A DNA stretch of 64,000 nt from Propionimicrobium lymphophilum DSM 4903 (GTDB taxonomy: Bacteria > Actinomycetota > Actinomycetes > Propionibacteriales > Propionibacteriaceae): the NCBI RefSeq assembly GCF_000423485.1, contig NZ_AUIB01000001.1, positions 1 through 64,000 of the forward strand, written 5' to 3'. Shown here piece after piece: positions 33,991 to 42,429 of the stretch. The translations under genes and the position numbers were made by a program. Under the pieces are notes generated by a model. The model ran no database searches. It was not told the origin of the DNA and saw only the letters and a list, made by a program, of their open reading frames with translations. Positions within the stretch are counted from its first letter, which is position 1, and every line of letters starts with the position of its first letter.

Positions 33991-35075
33991 AAATGCGGAA
34001 GGGACTCCCGGCGCTGGCGCTGGGCCTAACGCTGCTCGCCACCGGCTGTGGCGGAGCTAGCACCTCCGGTAGCGGCGACTCTAGCGCCGAGGCCGGCAAG
34101 CTCACCTTGGAAAACTGTGGCAAAAAGGTGGAGTACACGGTTCCGGTCACCAAGCTGATGGCTAACGACGGCAACATCATCTCCATCGCTCTGGCTGCTG
34201 GCGCCAAGGACCAGCTCACAGCGGTCACTAGCTTGCAGCGTGACGAGGGCGTCTTGAAGCTCAAGTACGGTGAGGACGTCATCAATGGCCTAAACCAGGT
34301 TTCGCCCGAGTACATGAACCTTGAGAACATCGTTGCTGCCGACCCGCAGGTGGTTTTCGCCGGCTATGGCTACGGCTTCAGTGATGAAAAGGGCACCGAC
34401 CCCGATTCTCTGGCGAAGCGGGGCTACCTCACCTACACGCTCAGCGAGGCTTGCCGCACTGGTGAAGGCAGCAAGCGTGGCACCATGAGCCCGTGGGAAG
34501 CTCTGGATGCTGATATTCGCAATATCGGTGCGATGACCGGCAACAAGGCCAAGGCCGACAAGGTTGCCGACGAGATCACCAAGCGTCGCGAAGAGATCGA
34601 GAAGCTGCCGCAGCCGGACAAGAAGCCGACTGCTTTCCTCTTCGACTCCGCTTCCGACACCGTTTTCTCTAGCGGCAAGTTCGGCGCCCCGCAGGCAATG
34701 ATGGATTCTGCGGGCATTAAGAACGTCCTTGAAGACGTCGATGACACCTGGACGAAGGTCAGCTGGGAGCGTCTAGCTTCCGCTGATCCTGACATCATCT
34801 TCTTCGTCGACTACCCGCCGCAGACCATCGAGGAAAAGATTCAGGCTCTCGAATCCAACCCGGCCTCCAAGAACCTGAAGGCGGTGAAGGAGAAGCGCTA
34901 CGTCAACCTGCCGTACGCAATGTGGTGCTCTGGGCCGCTAAACGTGGAGGGCGCGGAGTACATTCGCATGGCGATGGAGCACTTCGGCCTGGCTCCCAAG
35001 ACCGACATCAAGTCGGACCTGGACCTGACCAAGCTAGATTCGCTGGCCGGGAACGAGTGGCTGAAGCAAAAGTAA
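33987..35075 (+). CDS. btuF: BtuF-like corrinoid-binding lipoprotein
   Basis: A 362-residue binding protein. The signal peptide ends in the lipobox LATGC (Cys24), followed by a Ser/Gly linker, so it is a lipid-anchored extracytoplasmic protein. The body has the class III two-lobe pattern (NIVAADPQVVFAGYGYG; SWERLASADPDIIFFVDYP) of BtuF/FhuD proteins. It is last in the riboswitch operon; a strong hairpin follows. Confidence 0.85.
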   Translation: MKMRKGLPALALGLTLLATGCGGASTSGSGDSSAEAGKLTLENCGKKVEYTVPVTKLMANDGNIISIALAAGAKDQLTAVTSLQRDEGVLKLKYGEDVINGLNQVSPEYMNLENIVAADPQVVFAGYGYGFSDEKGTDPDSLAKRGYLTYTLSEACRTGEGSKRGTMSPWEALDADIRNIGAMTGNKAKADKVADEITKRREEIEKLPQPDKKPTAFLFDSASDTVFSSGKFGAPQAMMDSAGIKNVLEDVDDTWTKVSWERLASADPDIIFFVDYPPQTIEEKIQALESNPASKNLKAVKEKRYVNLPYAMWCSGPLNVEGAEYIRMAMEHFGLAPKTDIKSDLDLTKLDSLAGNEWLKQK

Positions 35076-35088
35076 GCACATCTTGATT

Positions 35089-35115
35089 AACGCGCCCCAC
35101 ATTGTGGGGCGCGTT
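35089..35115 (+). terminator. Terminator of the btu operon
   Basis: AACGCGCCCCAC (35089-35100) pairs with GTGGGGCGCGTT (35104-35115), loop ATT, then TTATTTTTC. Confidence 0.88.
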
Positions 35116-35397
35116 TTATTTTTCAAAAATGCTATCTAGTTGAGCATGAACCGCGCTAAAAACCGACGATTTGGGATTGGGAAAGAAAGAACCGGCAACA
35201 AAGAGATTAACGATCTGTAATTGGGTATTTTTCTAGCATTAATCGGAAGAGCGCCGTAAATATGTGCCGAGTGATTGTGTTTACAAACATTGCTGAAAGC
35301 TGTTTCAGGATTTGGGTAAATCGTTACAACTTCGGATTAAAGCCAGACAAAATTCGAATAAAAAAATCGCCATTTTCTGTTTGCAAGGGAACAAACA
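35116..35397 (+). other. A+T-rich intergenic region before the GPH symporter
   Basis: About 280 bp with no supportable gene. It is A+T-rich, includes short TTTGTTT/TTTGCAA tracts near 35280 and 35380, and must carry the promoter of the sugar symporter operon. No clear operator palindrome was found. Confidence 0.4.
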
Positions 35398-36876
35398 ATG
35401 ACACAAACGTCCCATCCGACCTTAAACAATAAGCGGCCATTCTCGCTTAGAGACTGCTTCGGCTACATGTTCGGTGACTTCGGAAACGACTTCACCTTCA
35501 TCTTGCAGTCCTCGTTCTTCATGATTTTCTACACCAACGTGGTGGGTATCAATCCGGCGCACGTCGGCTTCCTGCTGCTTGGCGCCCGAATCCTCGACGC
35601 CTTCACCGACGTCGGTATGGGAATCATTGTAGACCGTCTGCCGGTGAAGAAACCCGGCTACAAGTTCAAGCGCTGGATTCTATACATGGCGGTTCCGGTG
35701 ACGATCGCTTCGGCGCTGATGTATATGTCTTTCGTCGGCAATTGGGATAGCTACACGGCGAAGCTCTTGTGGATGTGCGTGACCTACTTCTTGTGGGGCT
35801 CGATCTGCTACACGGCCATCAATATTCCCTACGGCTCGATGGCTTCGGTCATCTCTCCTGACCCAGACGACCGCTCGAAACTATCCGTGTTCCGTTCCAC
35901 CGGCGGCCAGCTCGCCTCGCTCGTGATTCAGGCGGTTCTGCCGGTTGTCGTCTACACCAAAACCGCGGAGAGTATCTCGGTTATGGTCGGCGAGAAGATG
36001 ATGCTGGCGGCTATCGTCTGCTCCATCCTCGGTGTGGTCTGCTATGCACTCTGCTTCATCAACGTTGAAGAGCGTGTCGTATCCGAGCAGAAGGCTAAGG
36101 ACGAGGGTGGCCAGGGCGTCGGCCAGATGCTTGCTTCCCTGACCCACAACCGTGGGCTGTTGACGCTGGTTTTGGCGGCACTCCTGTTGCTGGTCTCCAT
36201 GATGTTCCTGATGGGCATCGTCGGCTATATCTGCCTGGCGTACTTCAATGACGGTCAACTGCAGTCGCCCGCGTCGATCCTGGCTATCGTTCCTGCCTTC
36301 ACACTGATCGTTCTAGCCCCGATTCTCGGTAAGAAATTCGGCAAGGCCGAGGTCTGCTCGATTGCCATGCTCATCGGTGGCGGCACGCTGCTGACGGCAT
36401 ATTTCCTGAAGATCGATGTCGGCAACCCTTGGCTGTGGATCACGCTCTACGCCGTCGCGATGTTCTGCATCAACGTGTTCAACTACCTGGTTTGGGCCTT
36501 CATCACCGACGTGATCGACTTGCAGGATGTGCAGACAGGCTCCCGCGACGATGGCACCGTTTACGCCGTCTACTCTTGGGCGCGAAAACTCGGTCAGGCC
36601 CTCGCAGGATGGTTGCTCGGAATGGCGCTTAGCTGGGTTGGTTTCGATGCCGTCGCGGCGAAGGACGGCATCGCGCAGAGTCAGGAAGCCCTGGACGGCA
36701 TCTACGCCTTGGCGAATGTTCTGCCCGGCATTGGCTGCGTTCTGGTTGCGGTAGTTCTGCTGTTCCTGTACCCGCTGAAGAAGAAGCGCGTGACGAAGAA
36801 CGTGGAGATCCTCGAGGCTCGTCGTCGAGGTGAGAGGCACGTGGATGACCCGGTGGCCCGCGCAACGAACAACTAA
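35398..36876 (+). CDS. GPH-family sugar:cation symporter
   Basis: A 492-residue, 12-helix transporter of the glycoside-pentoside-hexuronide family (MelB type). It shows FSLRDCFGYMFGDFGNDF at the N-terminus, the LLGARILDAFTDVGMGIIVDR motif carrying the cation-site aspartates, and YNIPYGSMASVIS-like and VFNYLVWAFITDVIDLQDVQTG stretches. It heads a cluster of two TIM-barrel and two Gfo/Idh/MocA proteins and probably imports the substrate of that pathway. There is a gap of ~115 bp before the next gene. Confidence 0.88.
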   Translation: MTQTSHPTLNNKRPFSLRDCFGYMFGDFGNDFTFILQSSFFMIFYTNVVGINPAHVGFLLLGARILDAFTDVGMGIIVDRLPVKKPGYKFKRWILYMAVPVTIASALMYMSFVGNWDSYTAKLLWMCVTYFLWGSICYTAINIPYGSMASVISPDPDDRSKLSVFRSTGGQLASLVIQAVLPVVVYTKTAESISVMVGEKMMLAAIVCSILGVVCYALCFINVEERVVSEQKAKDEGGQGVGQMLASLTHNRGLLTLVLAALLLLVSMMFLMGIVGYICLAYFNDGQLQSPASILAIVPAFTLIVLAPILGKKFGKAEVCSIAMLIGGGTLLTAYFLKIDVGNPWLWITLYAVAMFCINVFNYLVWAFITDVIDLQDVQTGSRDDGTVYAVYSWARKLGQALAGWLLGMALSWVGFDAVAAKDGIAQSQEALDGIYALANVLPGIGCVLVAVVLLFLYPLKKKRVTKNVEILEARRRGERHVDDPVARATNN

Positions 36877-36903
36877 AACACAGAATAGATAATTAACATG
36901 AAA

Positions 36904-36939
36904 AGTGCCCGCTAGTTTTCACATGAATTGGTGGGCACT
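36904..36939 (+). other. Weak hairpin between symporter and isomerase genes
   Basis: AGTGCCCGC (36904-36912) pairs with GTGGGCACT (36931-36939) with one G-U pair. No T run follows, so it is more likely a processing or partial attenuation site than a terminator. Confidence 0.35.
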
Positions 36940-36992
36940 GTCTATCGAAAATCATTTTTCTAAAGTTTAGAAGATGATCAGAGGAGATGAGT

Positions 36993-37838
36993 ATGGCCTT
37001 CACGTTAACCGGTTTCGCAGATGAAATCGCTCACGATCTTGGTGAACAAATTGAGCTGTTAAACAAGCTCGATATCAAACACGTGGAATTTAGAAGCGCA
37101 TGGGGAACAAAGGTTCTTGACCTTGACGATGAGGAATTAAAAAAAGCCAAGAAAATGCTTGACGAAAATGGCATCAAGCTCTCTTCAGTCGGCTCCGATA
37201 TCGGCAAAATCAAGATCACCGACCCATTCGAAGATCACCTAAAGCGTGCTGCACATTCGGTCGAGGTTGCAAAGTTTTTCGGCGCGCCCTACATCCGCAT
37301 GTTCTCGTTCTTCATGCCCGAGGGCGAAGACCCGGATAGTTACCGCGATGAGGTGCTTTCGCGAACTCGCGAGATGGTAAAGCTCGCCGAGGCCGGCGGC
37401 GTAACCATGCTGCATGAAAACGAGAAAGACATTTATGGTGACATTCCGCGTCGGGTCATCGACCTGATCACCAGCATAGATTCGCCCAACTACCGCGCAA
37501 TCTTCGACCCAGCCAACTACGTGCAGTGTCACGTAAAGCCGTTCGACGAGGCCTTCGAACAAGTTCGCCCCTACACCGACTATATCCACTGCAAAGACGC
37601 CAAGGCCGACACAATGAAGCTCGGTGTCGAAGAGGTCGTACCCTGCGGGGAGGGTGACGGCCAAGTGTGCGAAGTCGTTGCCGCGCTGAACGAGGACGGC
37701 TACAACGGTTTCTTCTCCATCGAGCCGCACCTCGGCCAGTTCGACGCGTTCGGTGGCTTGTGCGGCCCCGAGCTGTGGACGAAGGCATACGAAGCCCTGA
37801 CCGGCATCTTTAAGGAGCAGGGAATCGAATGGAACTAA
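36993..37838 (+). CDS. Xylose-isomerase-like TIM-barrel protein (sugar isomerase/epimerase family)
   Basis: A 281-residue AP-endonuclease-2/xylose-isomerase-like barrel. Putative metal ligands appear in order: Glu in TMLHENEKD, Asp in IFDPANY, His in YIHCKDAK, and Glu in FFSIEPH. Members act on keto-sugars, inososes, or as beta-eliminating or hydrating enzymes in 3-keto-glycoside pathways. The ATG at 36993 has GAGGAG six bases before it and is preferred over ATG 36987. It overlaps the following oxidoreductase gene by ten bases. Confidence 0.82.
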   Translation: MAFTLTGFADEIAHDLGEQIELLNKLDIKHVEFRSAWGTKVLDLDDEELKKAKKMLDENGIKLSSVGSDIGKIKITDPFEDHLKRAAHSVEVAKFFGAPYIRMFSFFMPEGEDPDSYRDEVLSRTREMVKLAEAGGVTMLHENEKDIYGDIPRRVIDLITSIDSPNYRAIFDPANYVQCHVKPFDEAFEQVRPYTDYIHCKDAKADTMKLGVEEVVPCGEGDGQVCEVVAALNEDGYNGFFSIEPHLGQFDAFGGLCGPELWTKAYEALTGIFKEQGIEWN

Positions 37839-38836
37839 GAGCCGCACTAATCGGTTGCGGCGACGTCTCCACAATCCATTTCGAGGCGTTCGACGCCATC
37901 GACTACATCAAACTGGTGGCCGTGTGCGACACCGACCCTAATCGGCTTGCTGCGGCCGTCGAAAGGACTGGCGCCAAAGGCTATTCGAGCGTCGAGGAGT
38001 TGCTTTCTGACAAGCAAAACTTCGACGTGGTTCACGTTACGACCCCGCACTTCGACCACGCCGACACGGTGGTTGCCTGCCTAGAAGCGGGCGTGAACGT
38101 CATCATGGAAAAGCCGCTCGCCCACACGCTCGCCGACGGCCAGCGCATCATCGACGCGGCTGACAATTCCAGCGCGAAGATTGGCGTCTGCTTGCAAAAC
38201 CGCTATAACGTTTCTAGTCAGCAGATGCGCCGGGTGCTCGACGAGGGTCTTCTGGGCGACATCACAGGCGGGTTCGCGCAGGTGGTCTGGACCCGCTCGC
38301 TGGCCTACTACGAGCGCAGGTTATGGCGTGGCACCTGGCAGGGGTCTGGTGGTGGCGTCCTCATCAATCAGGCGCTGCACACTCTCGACTTGCTGCAGTG
38401 GTTCCTGGGACCCGTCACCAAGCTGAGGGGGCGCGCCCAGACCCTGAAATTTGCCGACGTCATCGAGGTGGAGGACACCGCGAGCGCGTTCTTGACGCAC
38501 GAAAGCGGCGTGCAGAGCTCGTTCTACGCCACTCTGACCCCGCCAATTGATCATCCCGTCGAGATCGAGATCATCGGTACGAAAGGCCGTGCGGTCATTC
38601 GGGACGGGCTGACCGTCTACGGCGACGACGGTTCTTTGACCACGTGTCCAGAACGCAAAGCACCCAGCAGCGGGCGGGCGTATTGGGGAGTTTCCCACGA
38701 AGTCTTCATCAGAGACTTCTACGAAAGCCTGGACGACCCGGAACCATTCTGGATTGGCCCACGCGAGGCAATGGAATCACTGCGGATTCTCAAAGAAATC
38801 TATGCGCAATCGCCAGAGATGGCCGCGCACAACTAA
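37829..38836 (+). CDS. Gfo/Idh/MocA-family NAD(P)-dependent oxidoreductase (1)
   Basis: A 335-residue sugar dehydrogenase/reductase with an N-terminal Rossmann domain (LRAALIGCGDVSTIHFEAF), the EKP motif (IMEKPLAHT, ~residue 93) that holds the catalytic lysine, and LINQALHTLDLLQW carrying the histidine of the active site. Such enzymes oxidise or reduce C3 of sugars or inositol. It overlaps the TIM-barrel gene upstream and is followed 19 bp later by a second member of the same family, suggesting an oxidising and a reducing step in one pathway. Confidence 0.85.
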   Translation: MELRAALIGCGDVSTIHFEAFDAIDYIKLVAVCDTDPNRLAAAVERTGAKGYSSVEELLSDKQNFDVVHVTTPHFDHADTVVACLEAGVNVIMEKPLAHTLADGQRIIDAADNSSAKIGVCLQNRYNVSSQQMRRVLDEGLLGDITGGFAQVVWTRSLAYYERRLWRGTWQGSGGGVLINQALHTLDLLQWFLGPVTKLRGRAQTLKFADVIEVEDTASAFLTHESGVQSSFYATLTPPIDHPVEIEIIGTKGRAVIRDGLTVYGDDGSLTTCPERKAPSSGRAYWGVSHEVFIRDFYESLDDPEPFWIGPREAMESLRILKEIYAQSPEMAAHN

Positions 38837-38855
38837 AAGCGAACAAGGAGAAAAT

Positions 38856-40019
38856 ATGGCTGAAAAGGTTCGCCTAGGAATCATCGGCGTTGGAGCCGAA
38901 GGCGGAATGTACGCGCAGTTCATCGACGACGGTCGCGTCCCCAACATGGAGATCGCTGGCATCTGCGATGTCGACGAGTCGAAGAAGACACTCGCTGACA
39001 AGTACGGCGTGCCCTTCTACACCGACTATAAAGAAATGGTGGATTCGGGCGAGGTCGATGCGGTCGTCACCACGGTTCCGCATTACCTGCACCCGGAGAT
39101 GGGCATCTACGCGCTCTACCATGGCGTGCACGCGCTGCTGGAGAAGCCGCTGGGCGTCTACACCAAGCAGGCCAGAGAGGTCATCGACTTCGCCAAAACC
39201 AAGCCCGATTTGGTGTTCGGCGTGTTCTTCAATCAGCGCACCAATCAGCTCTACAAGGACATCAAGGCCATCCTTGATTCTGGTGAGCTCGGCGCGCTGC
39301 GTCACACCTCGTGGCTGATCACAAACTGGTGGCGTCCGCAGGGTTACTACAACCAATCCGAGTGGCGGGCTACCTGGGGTGGCGAGGGCGGCGGCGTCCT
39401 TGTCAATCAGGCTCCCCATCAGCTTGATCTGTGGCAGTGGATCTGCGGCATCCCGAAGAGCGTCTTCGCGAAGTGTCAGTACGGTTTCAAGCGCGACATT
39501 GCGGTTGAGGACGAGGTCAACGCGCTCGTCGATTTCGGCAACGGCGCAACCGGCACGTTCATCACCTGCACCCACGACATGTTCGGCACCGACCGCCTGG
39601 AGATCCTCTGCGACAAGGGCCGCATCCTCGTCGAGGACTCTCACAAACTCACCATCACCCGCCTGGCCGAGCCCGAGCAGGAGTGGAGCAAGAGCCTCGG
39701 CATGGAGGAGGTAGGCAAGCTGTTCAAGGGCGAGCTGGACGTCTCCGAGGTGCAGACGGTCGAGGAGCGCGACTACGGCTCGGTTTGGGGCGAGCAGCAC
39801 TGCGACGTCATGAAGAACTTCGCAGACGCAGTTCTCAACGGTGCCGAGCTTTTGGCGCCAGGCTCTGACGGCATCAACGGCGTGCGCCTGGCCAACGCGA
39901 TTCACCTGTCCTCTTGGACCGGCAAGGAAGTGGACATGGTCAACTTCGACGAGGAGGCCTATCTGGCCGAGCTGAACAAGCGCATCGAGCAAGAGGGCAA
40001 GTTCGATACCCGCTCCTAG
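38856..40019 (+). CDS. Gfo/Idh/MocA-family NAD(P)-dependent oxidoreductase (2)
   Basis: A 387-residue paralogue of the preceding protein, with the Rossmann start VRLGIIGVGAEGGMYAQF, EKP motif LLEKPLGVYT, and active-site stretch VNQAPHQLDLWQW. It is longer at the C-terminus. The frame is open upstream through the previous gene, but AAGGAG precedes the ATG at 38856. The two oxidoreductases are clearly different in sequence, which fits separate substrates and not a recent duplication. The stop is followed after 26 bp by the second TIM-barrel gene with a GGAGG site. Confidence 0.85.
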   Translation: MAEKVRLGIIGVGAEGGMYAQFIDDGRVPNMEIAGICDVDESKKTLADKYGVPFYTDYKEMVDSGEVDAVVTTVPHYLHPEMGIYALYHGVHALLEKPLGVYTKQAREVIDFAKTKPDLVFGVFFNQRTNQLYKDIKAILDSGELGALRHTSWLITNWWRPQGYYNQSEWRATWGGEGGGVLVNQAPHQLDLWQWICGIPKSVFAKCQYGFKRDIAVEDEVNALVDFGNGATGTFITCTHDMFGTDRLEILCDKGRILVEDSHKLTITRLAEPEQEWSKSLGMEEVGKLFKGELDVSEVQTVEERDYGSVWGEQHCDVMKNFADAVLNGAELLAPGSDGINGVRLANAIHLSSWTGKEVDMVNFDEEAYLAELNKRIEQEGKFDTRS

Positions 40020-40045
40020 AGCGGCTGGAGCTAGGAGGTTAGGAA

Positions 40046-40894
40046 ATGGCTGTACTTGGCGTTCAAATGATGATGCTCAAGGACGAGGTTGCCGAAAAGG
40101 GCATGTTCGCCGTCCTGCAGAAGATTGCCGAGATGGATCTGCACGCCGTCGAGGTTTCGCAGATCCCGATGGACGAGAAGAACACTGCAGATCTGGAGCG
40201 CGGCATCAAGGAGCTAGGCGTTCAGGTCGGTGCCTTATCGGTCGGCTTGAAGGCGGGCCCAACCACCACCGGCGATGCGCTGGATCCGGATTACGACAAG
40301 ATCGTCGCCGACTGCCGTCGCCTGGGTTGCCGCTACCTGCGCATAGGCATGATGCCGTTCACCGCGATGGTTTCCAAGGAGGCCTGCGAGGCTTGGGCCG
40401 CGGAGGTGGAGCCGTGGGCGAAAAAGCTCAAGGAAGACGGCATCACGCTGTGCTATCACAACCACCACGTCGATCTGGTTAAGTTCGACGGCGAACGCAT
40501 CTTCGACATCGTGCGACGCGTCGCACCGAGCCTGGAGTTCGAGGTGGATTTGCACTGGGTGCACCGCGGTGGCATGGCTCCGCTGGACATGCTCAAGGAG
40601 TATTCGGGCGTGTGCAGGCTGATCCACGTCAAGGACTACCGCGTGGTGCCGTTGCCGCAGGAGGCTGTCGACCTGATGAGTAATGGCGATATCGAGCGCG
40701 GTTTTGAGATGTTCCTGAATATCGTGCAGTTTGCTGAGGTTGGCCAGGGCAACATGAACTGGCCGGAGCTGCTGCCGGCTGCCGAGAAGGCAGGGGCTGA
40801 CTTCCTGTTCATCGAGCAAGACATGCTCTATGGACGTGACGTCTACGACTGCCTGAGGGATTCCCGCGAATACCTGAAGTCGATCGGCTACTAA
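40046..40894 (+). CDS. Xylose-isomerase-like TIM-barrel protein (2)
   Basis: A 282-residue TIM barrel of the sugar phosphate isomerase/epimerase group. Likely metal or substrate ligands: CYHNHHVDL (~residue 133), EVDLHWVHRGG (~170), HVKDYR (~193), and FLFIEQD (~253). It is only distantly similar to the barrel at 36993. As the last gene of the cluster it could supply the hydration/hydrolysis counterpart to an eliminating partner. A very strong hairpin follows. Confidence 0.82.
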   Translation: MAVLGVQMMMLKDEVAEKGMFAVLQKIAEMDLHAVEVSQIPMDEKNTADLERGIKELGVQVGALSVGLKAGPTTTGDALDPDYDKIVADCRRLGCRYLRIGMMPFTAMVSKEACEAWAAEVEPWAKKLKEDGITLCYHNHHVDLVKFDGERIFDIVRRVAPSLEFEVDLHWVHRGGMAPLDMLKEYSGVCRLIHVKDYRVVPLPQEAVDLMSNGDIERGFEMFLNIVQFAEVGQGNMNWPELLPAAEKAGADFLFIEQDMLYGRDVYDCLRDSREYLKSIGY

Positions 40895-40934
40895 ACAACA
40901 AAGATGCGTCCCTCGGGGCGCATCTTTGTTGTTT
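40893..40934 (+). terminator. Terminator of the GPH/Gfo/TIM-barrel cluster
   Basis: Perfect 16-bp stem (40893-40908 with 40919-40934) ending in TTGTTGTTT. The remnant antitoxin coding sequence begins directly at its downstream edge. Confidence 0.85.
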
Positions 40935-41142
40935 AGCTGAGCCAAGATCGCTGGAGCGGCAGGCCGATGAAGAGATACGCTCTATTAACGCCCAGGCTAT
41001 ACCTCTCATTGATATAGCTACGCATCCTAGAAAAATTAACGCCGACGTCTTTTATCAGCGAGTGAAGGATTTAAGGGTTGAGATCGGTGGTTCGTTCGAA
41101 ACCGAAGAAATCGATCAGCTGAAGAGGGCCGGGCGGTCATGA
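40935..41142 (+). pseudogene. 5'-truncated antitoxin remnant (VapB/FitA-like)
   Basis: An open frame without a start reads ...EPRSLERQADEEIRSINA... and ends EEIDQLKRAGRS, stop at 41140-41142. The first part resembles the RSLExxxREIL helix of ribbon-helix-helix antitoxins and the tail resembles antitoxin C-termini. The DNA-binding N-terminus is missing, replaced by the terminator hairpin of the upstream operon. The stop overlaps the toxin start (ATGA). Confidence 0.6.
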
Positions 41143-41530
41143 TAGTCGTCGATACGAATATTCTTGCCTACCTATTTCTTCCGGGCGAGTTTAGTGAGTC
41201 GGCAGGGAATTTGTTGCTGGAAGATAGCGAGTGGGCAGCTCCCGTGCTGTGGAAGAGCGAGTTCAGGAACATTCTTGTGGGTTAGTTCCGTAAAGGGCTT
41301 TTGTCTTCTGCACAATCTCGGCGGGTGCAGAAAATGGCGGAAGAATTGCTCCACGAAAATGAATTTTGGTTCCCAGCGACGATGTTCTTGAGTTGGCTGA
41401 GAGCAGTACGTGCAGCGCTTACGACTGCGAATTTGTTGCAGTGGCAAAAAGTTTAGGTGTTCGTTTGGTGACGATGAATAAACAAATACTTAGAGAATTC
41501 CCGAAGGTGGCTAGTCCGTTATTGGCGTAA
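41139..41530 (+). pseudogene. VapC-like PIN-domain toxin, disrupted by a stop and a frameshift
   Basis: Begins MIVVDTNILAYLFLPGEFSESA with the first PIN-domain acidic residue Asp5 and the Glu of WKSEFRNIL, then hits an in-frame TAG at 41283-41285. Reading resumes in the same frame (FRKGLLSSAQSRR...ENEFWFPA) and then needs a +1 shift near 41380 to continue as DVLELAES...SAYDCEFVAVAKSLGVRLVTMNKQILREFP, which holds the remaining PIN acidic residues, and ends at TAA 41528. Two independent lesions show that the toxin is dead. Confidence 0.85.
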
Positions 41531-41537
41531 TTTAAAT

Positions 41538-41584
41538 TATCGGGTGCGTGAAACCGTCGTCTGCTCGGTTTCACGCACCCGATA
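41538..41584 (-). terminator. Terminator of cbiC (and of the pseudogene side)
   Basis: Perfect 18-bp stem (41538-41555 with 41567-41584) with an 11-base loop and flanking AAATT/AATTT, four bases beyond the cbiC stop. Confidence 0.8.
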
Positions 41585-41587
41585 AAT

Positions 41588-42247
41588 TTAGCGCTTGACC
41601 TGGTTGGTGCGCTCGTCGGTGGAGGCGATCGCGTTCACCGCGGAAACCGCCATCGCGGATCCGCCCCTGCGTCCACTAACCACCAGGTATTCCAGACCGT
41701 ACGGGTTGTCGACCAGCGCCTGCTTGGACTCAGCGGCACCTACGAAACCAACCGGAATTCCGATGACGCCCGCAGGTTTCACACCGGTGTCCCGGACGAT
41801 CTCCAACAGACGGAACAGTGCGGTGGGGGCGTTGCCGATGGCGACGACCGCACCCTCCAGGCGTTCGGCCCAAAGATCGACGGCGGCCGCCGTCTTGGTA
41901 GTGCCCAGCTTCTTCGCCAGTTCGGGCAGGCGGGGATCCTTGAGGTAGCAGATCACCTCGTTGTTCTTGGGCAGGCGCGAGCGGATGATGCCGGTTGCGG
42001 TCATGGTTGAGTCACAGAATATTGGTGCACCGCTCCAAAGGGCGTCTCTGCATGCCTGGACGACACCGGGCGTGAAATCGATGAGCTCGGGCAGGTTGGT
42101 GTCGGCGGCGGCGTGGATCATTCGCACGGCGACGTTGGCCACATCTTTTGGAAAACGGCTCAAATCCGCCTCCTCGCGAATAATTGAGAACGATTTCTCA
42201 TAAATCTCTGCGCCGTCAATTATGTATTCGTATTTGGTGGTTTCCAT
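41588..42247 (-). CDS. cbiC: (Cobalt-)precorrin-8X methylmutase
   Basis: A 219-residue CobH/CbiC enzyme that shifts a methyl from C11 to C12 to give hydrogenobyrinate or cobyrinate. Signatures: FPKDVANVAVRMIHAAAD with the catalytic-type histidine, PIFCDSTMTATGI, AIGNAPTALFRLLEIV, and GIPVGFVGAAESK. The frame extends 31 codons upstream, but AGGAG before ATG 42247 and the METTKYEYI start fit the family. It is transcribed away from cbiM; the shared ~180-bp upstream region holds the cbiM riboswitch on the other strand. Confidence 0.93.
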   Translation of the reverse strand: METTKYEYIIDGAEIYEKSFSIIREEADLSRFPKDVANVAVRMIHAAADTNLPELIDFTPGVVQACRDALWSGAPIFCDSTMTATGIIRSRLPKNNEVICYLKDPRLPELAKKLGTTKTAAAVDLWAERLEGAVVAIGNAPTALFRLLEIVRDTGVKPAGVIGIPVGFVGAAESKQALVDNPYGLEYLVVSGRRGGSAMAVSAVNAIASTDERTNQVKR

Positions 42248-42277
42248 TGGGTACTCCTGTCCAAAAGAATTCTCTTG

Positions 42278-42410
42278 GTATAGGCTTTCATATGTTGTAA
42301 GGCACGAGGAAGCCGGGTAATTCCGGCACGGTCGCGCCACTGTGTACGAAGGTTCGCCTTCGAGAGTCAGATACTCGCCCTTGCAGCACCTATTGTAAAT
42401 GGGACGCGAT
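42278..42410 (+). promoter_or_regulatory. Cobalamin riboswitch controlling cbiMNQO
   Basis: A textbook cobalamin aptamer core: GAGGAAGCCGGGTAATTCCGG, then CACGGTCGCGCCACTGTG (the B12 box with its cytosine-rich variant), a stem around AAGGTTCGCCTT, and GAGTCAGATACTC. It ends ~20-30 bp before the cbiM start and its GAAGGAGAG site. Control of a cobalt importer by cobalamin is a common pattern. Ends are approximate. Confidence 0.92.
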
Positions 42411-42429
42411 ATCTCATGAAGGAGAGATT

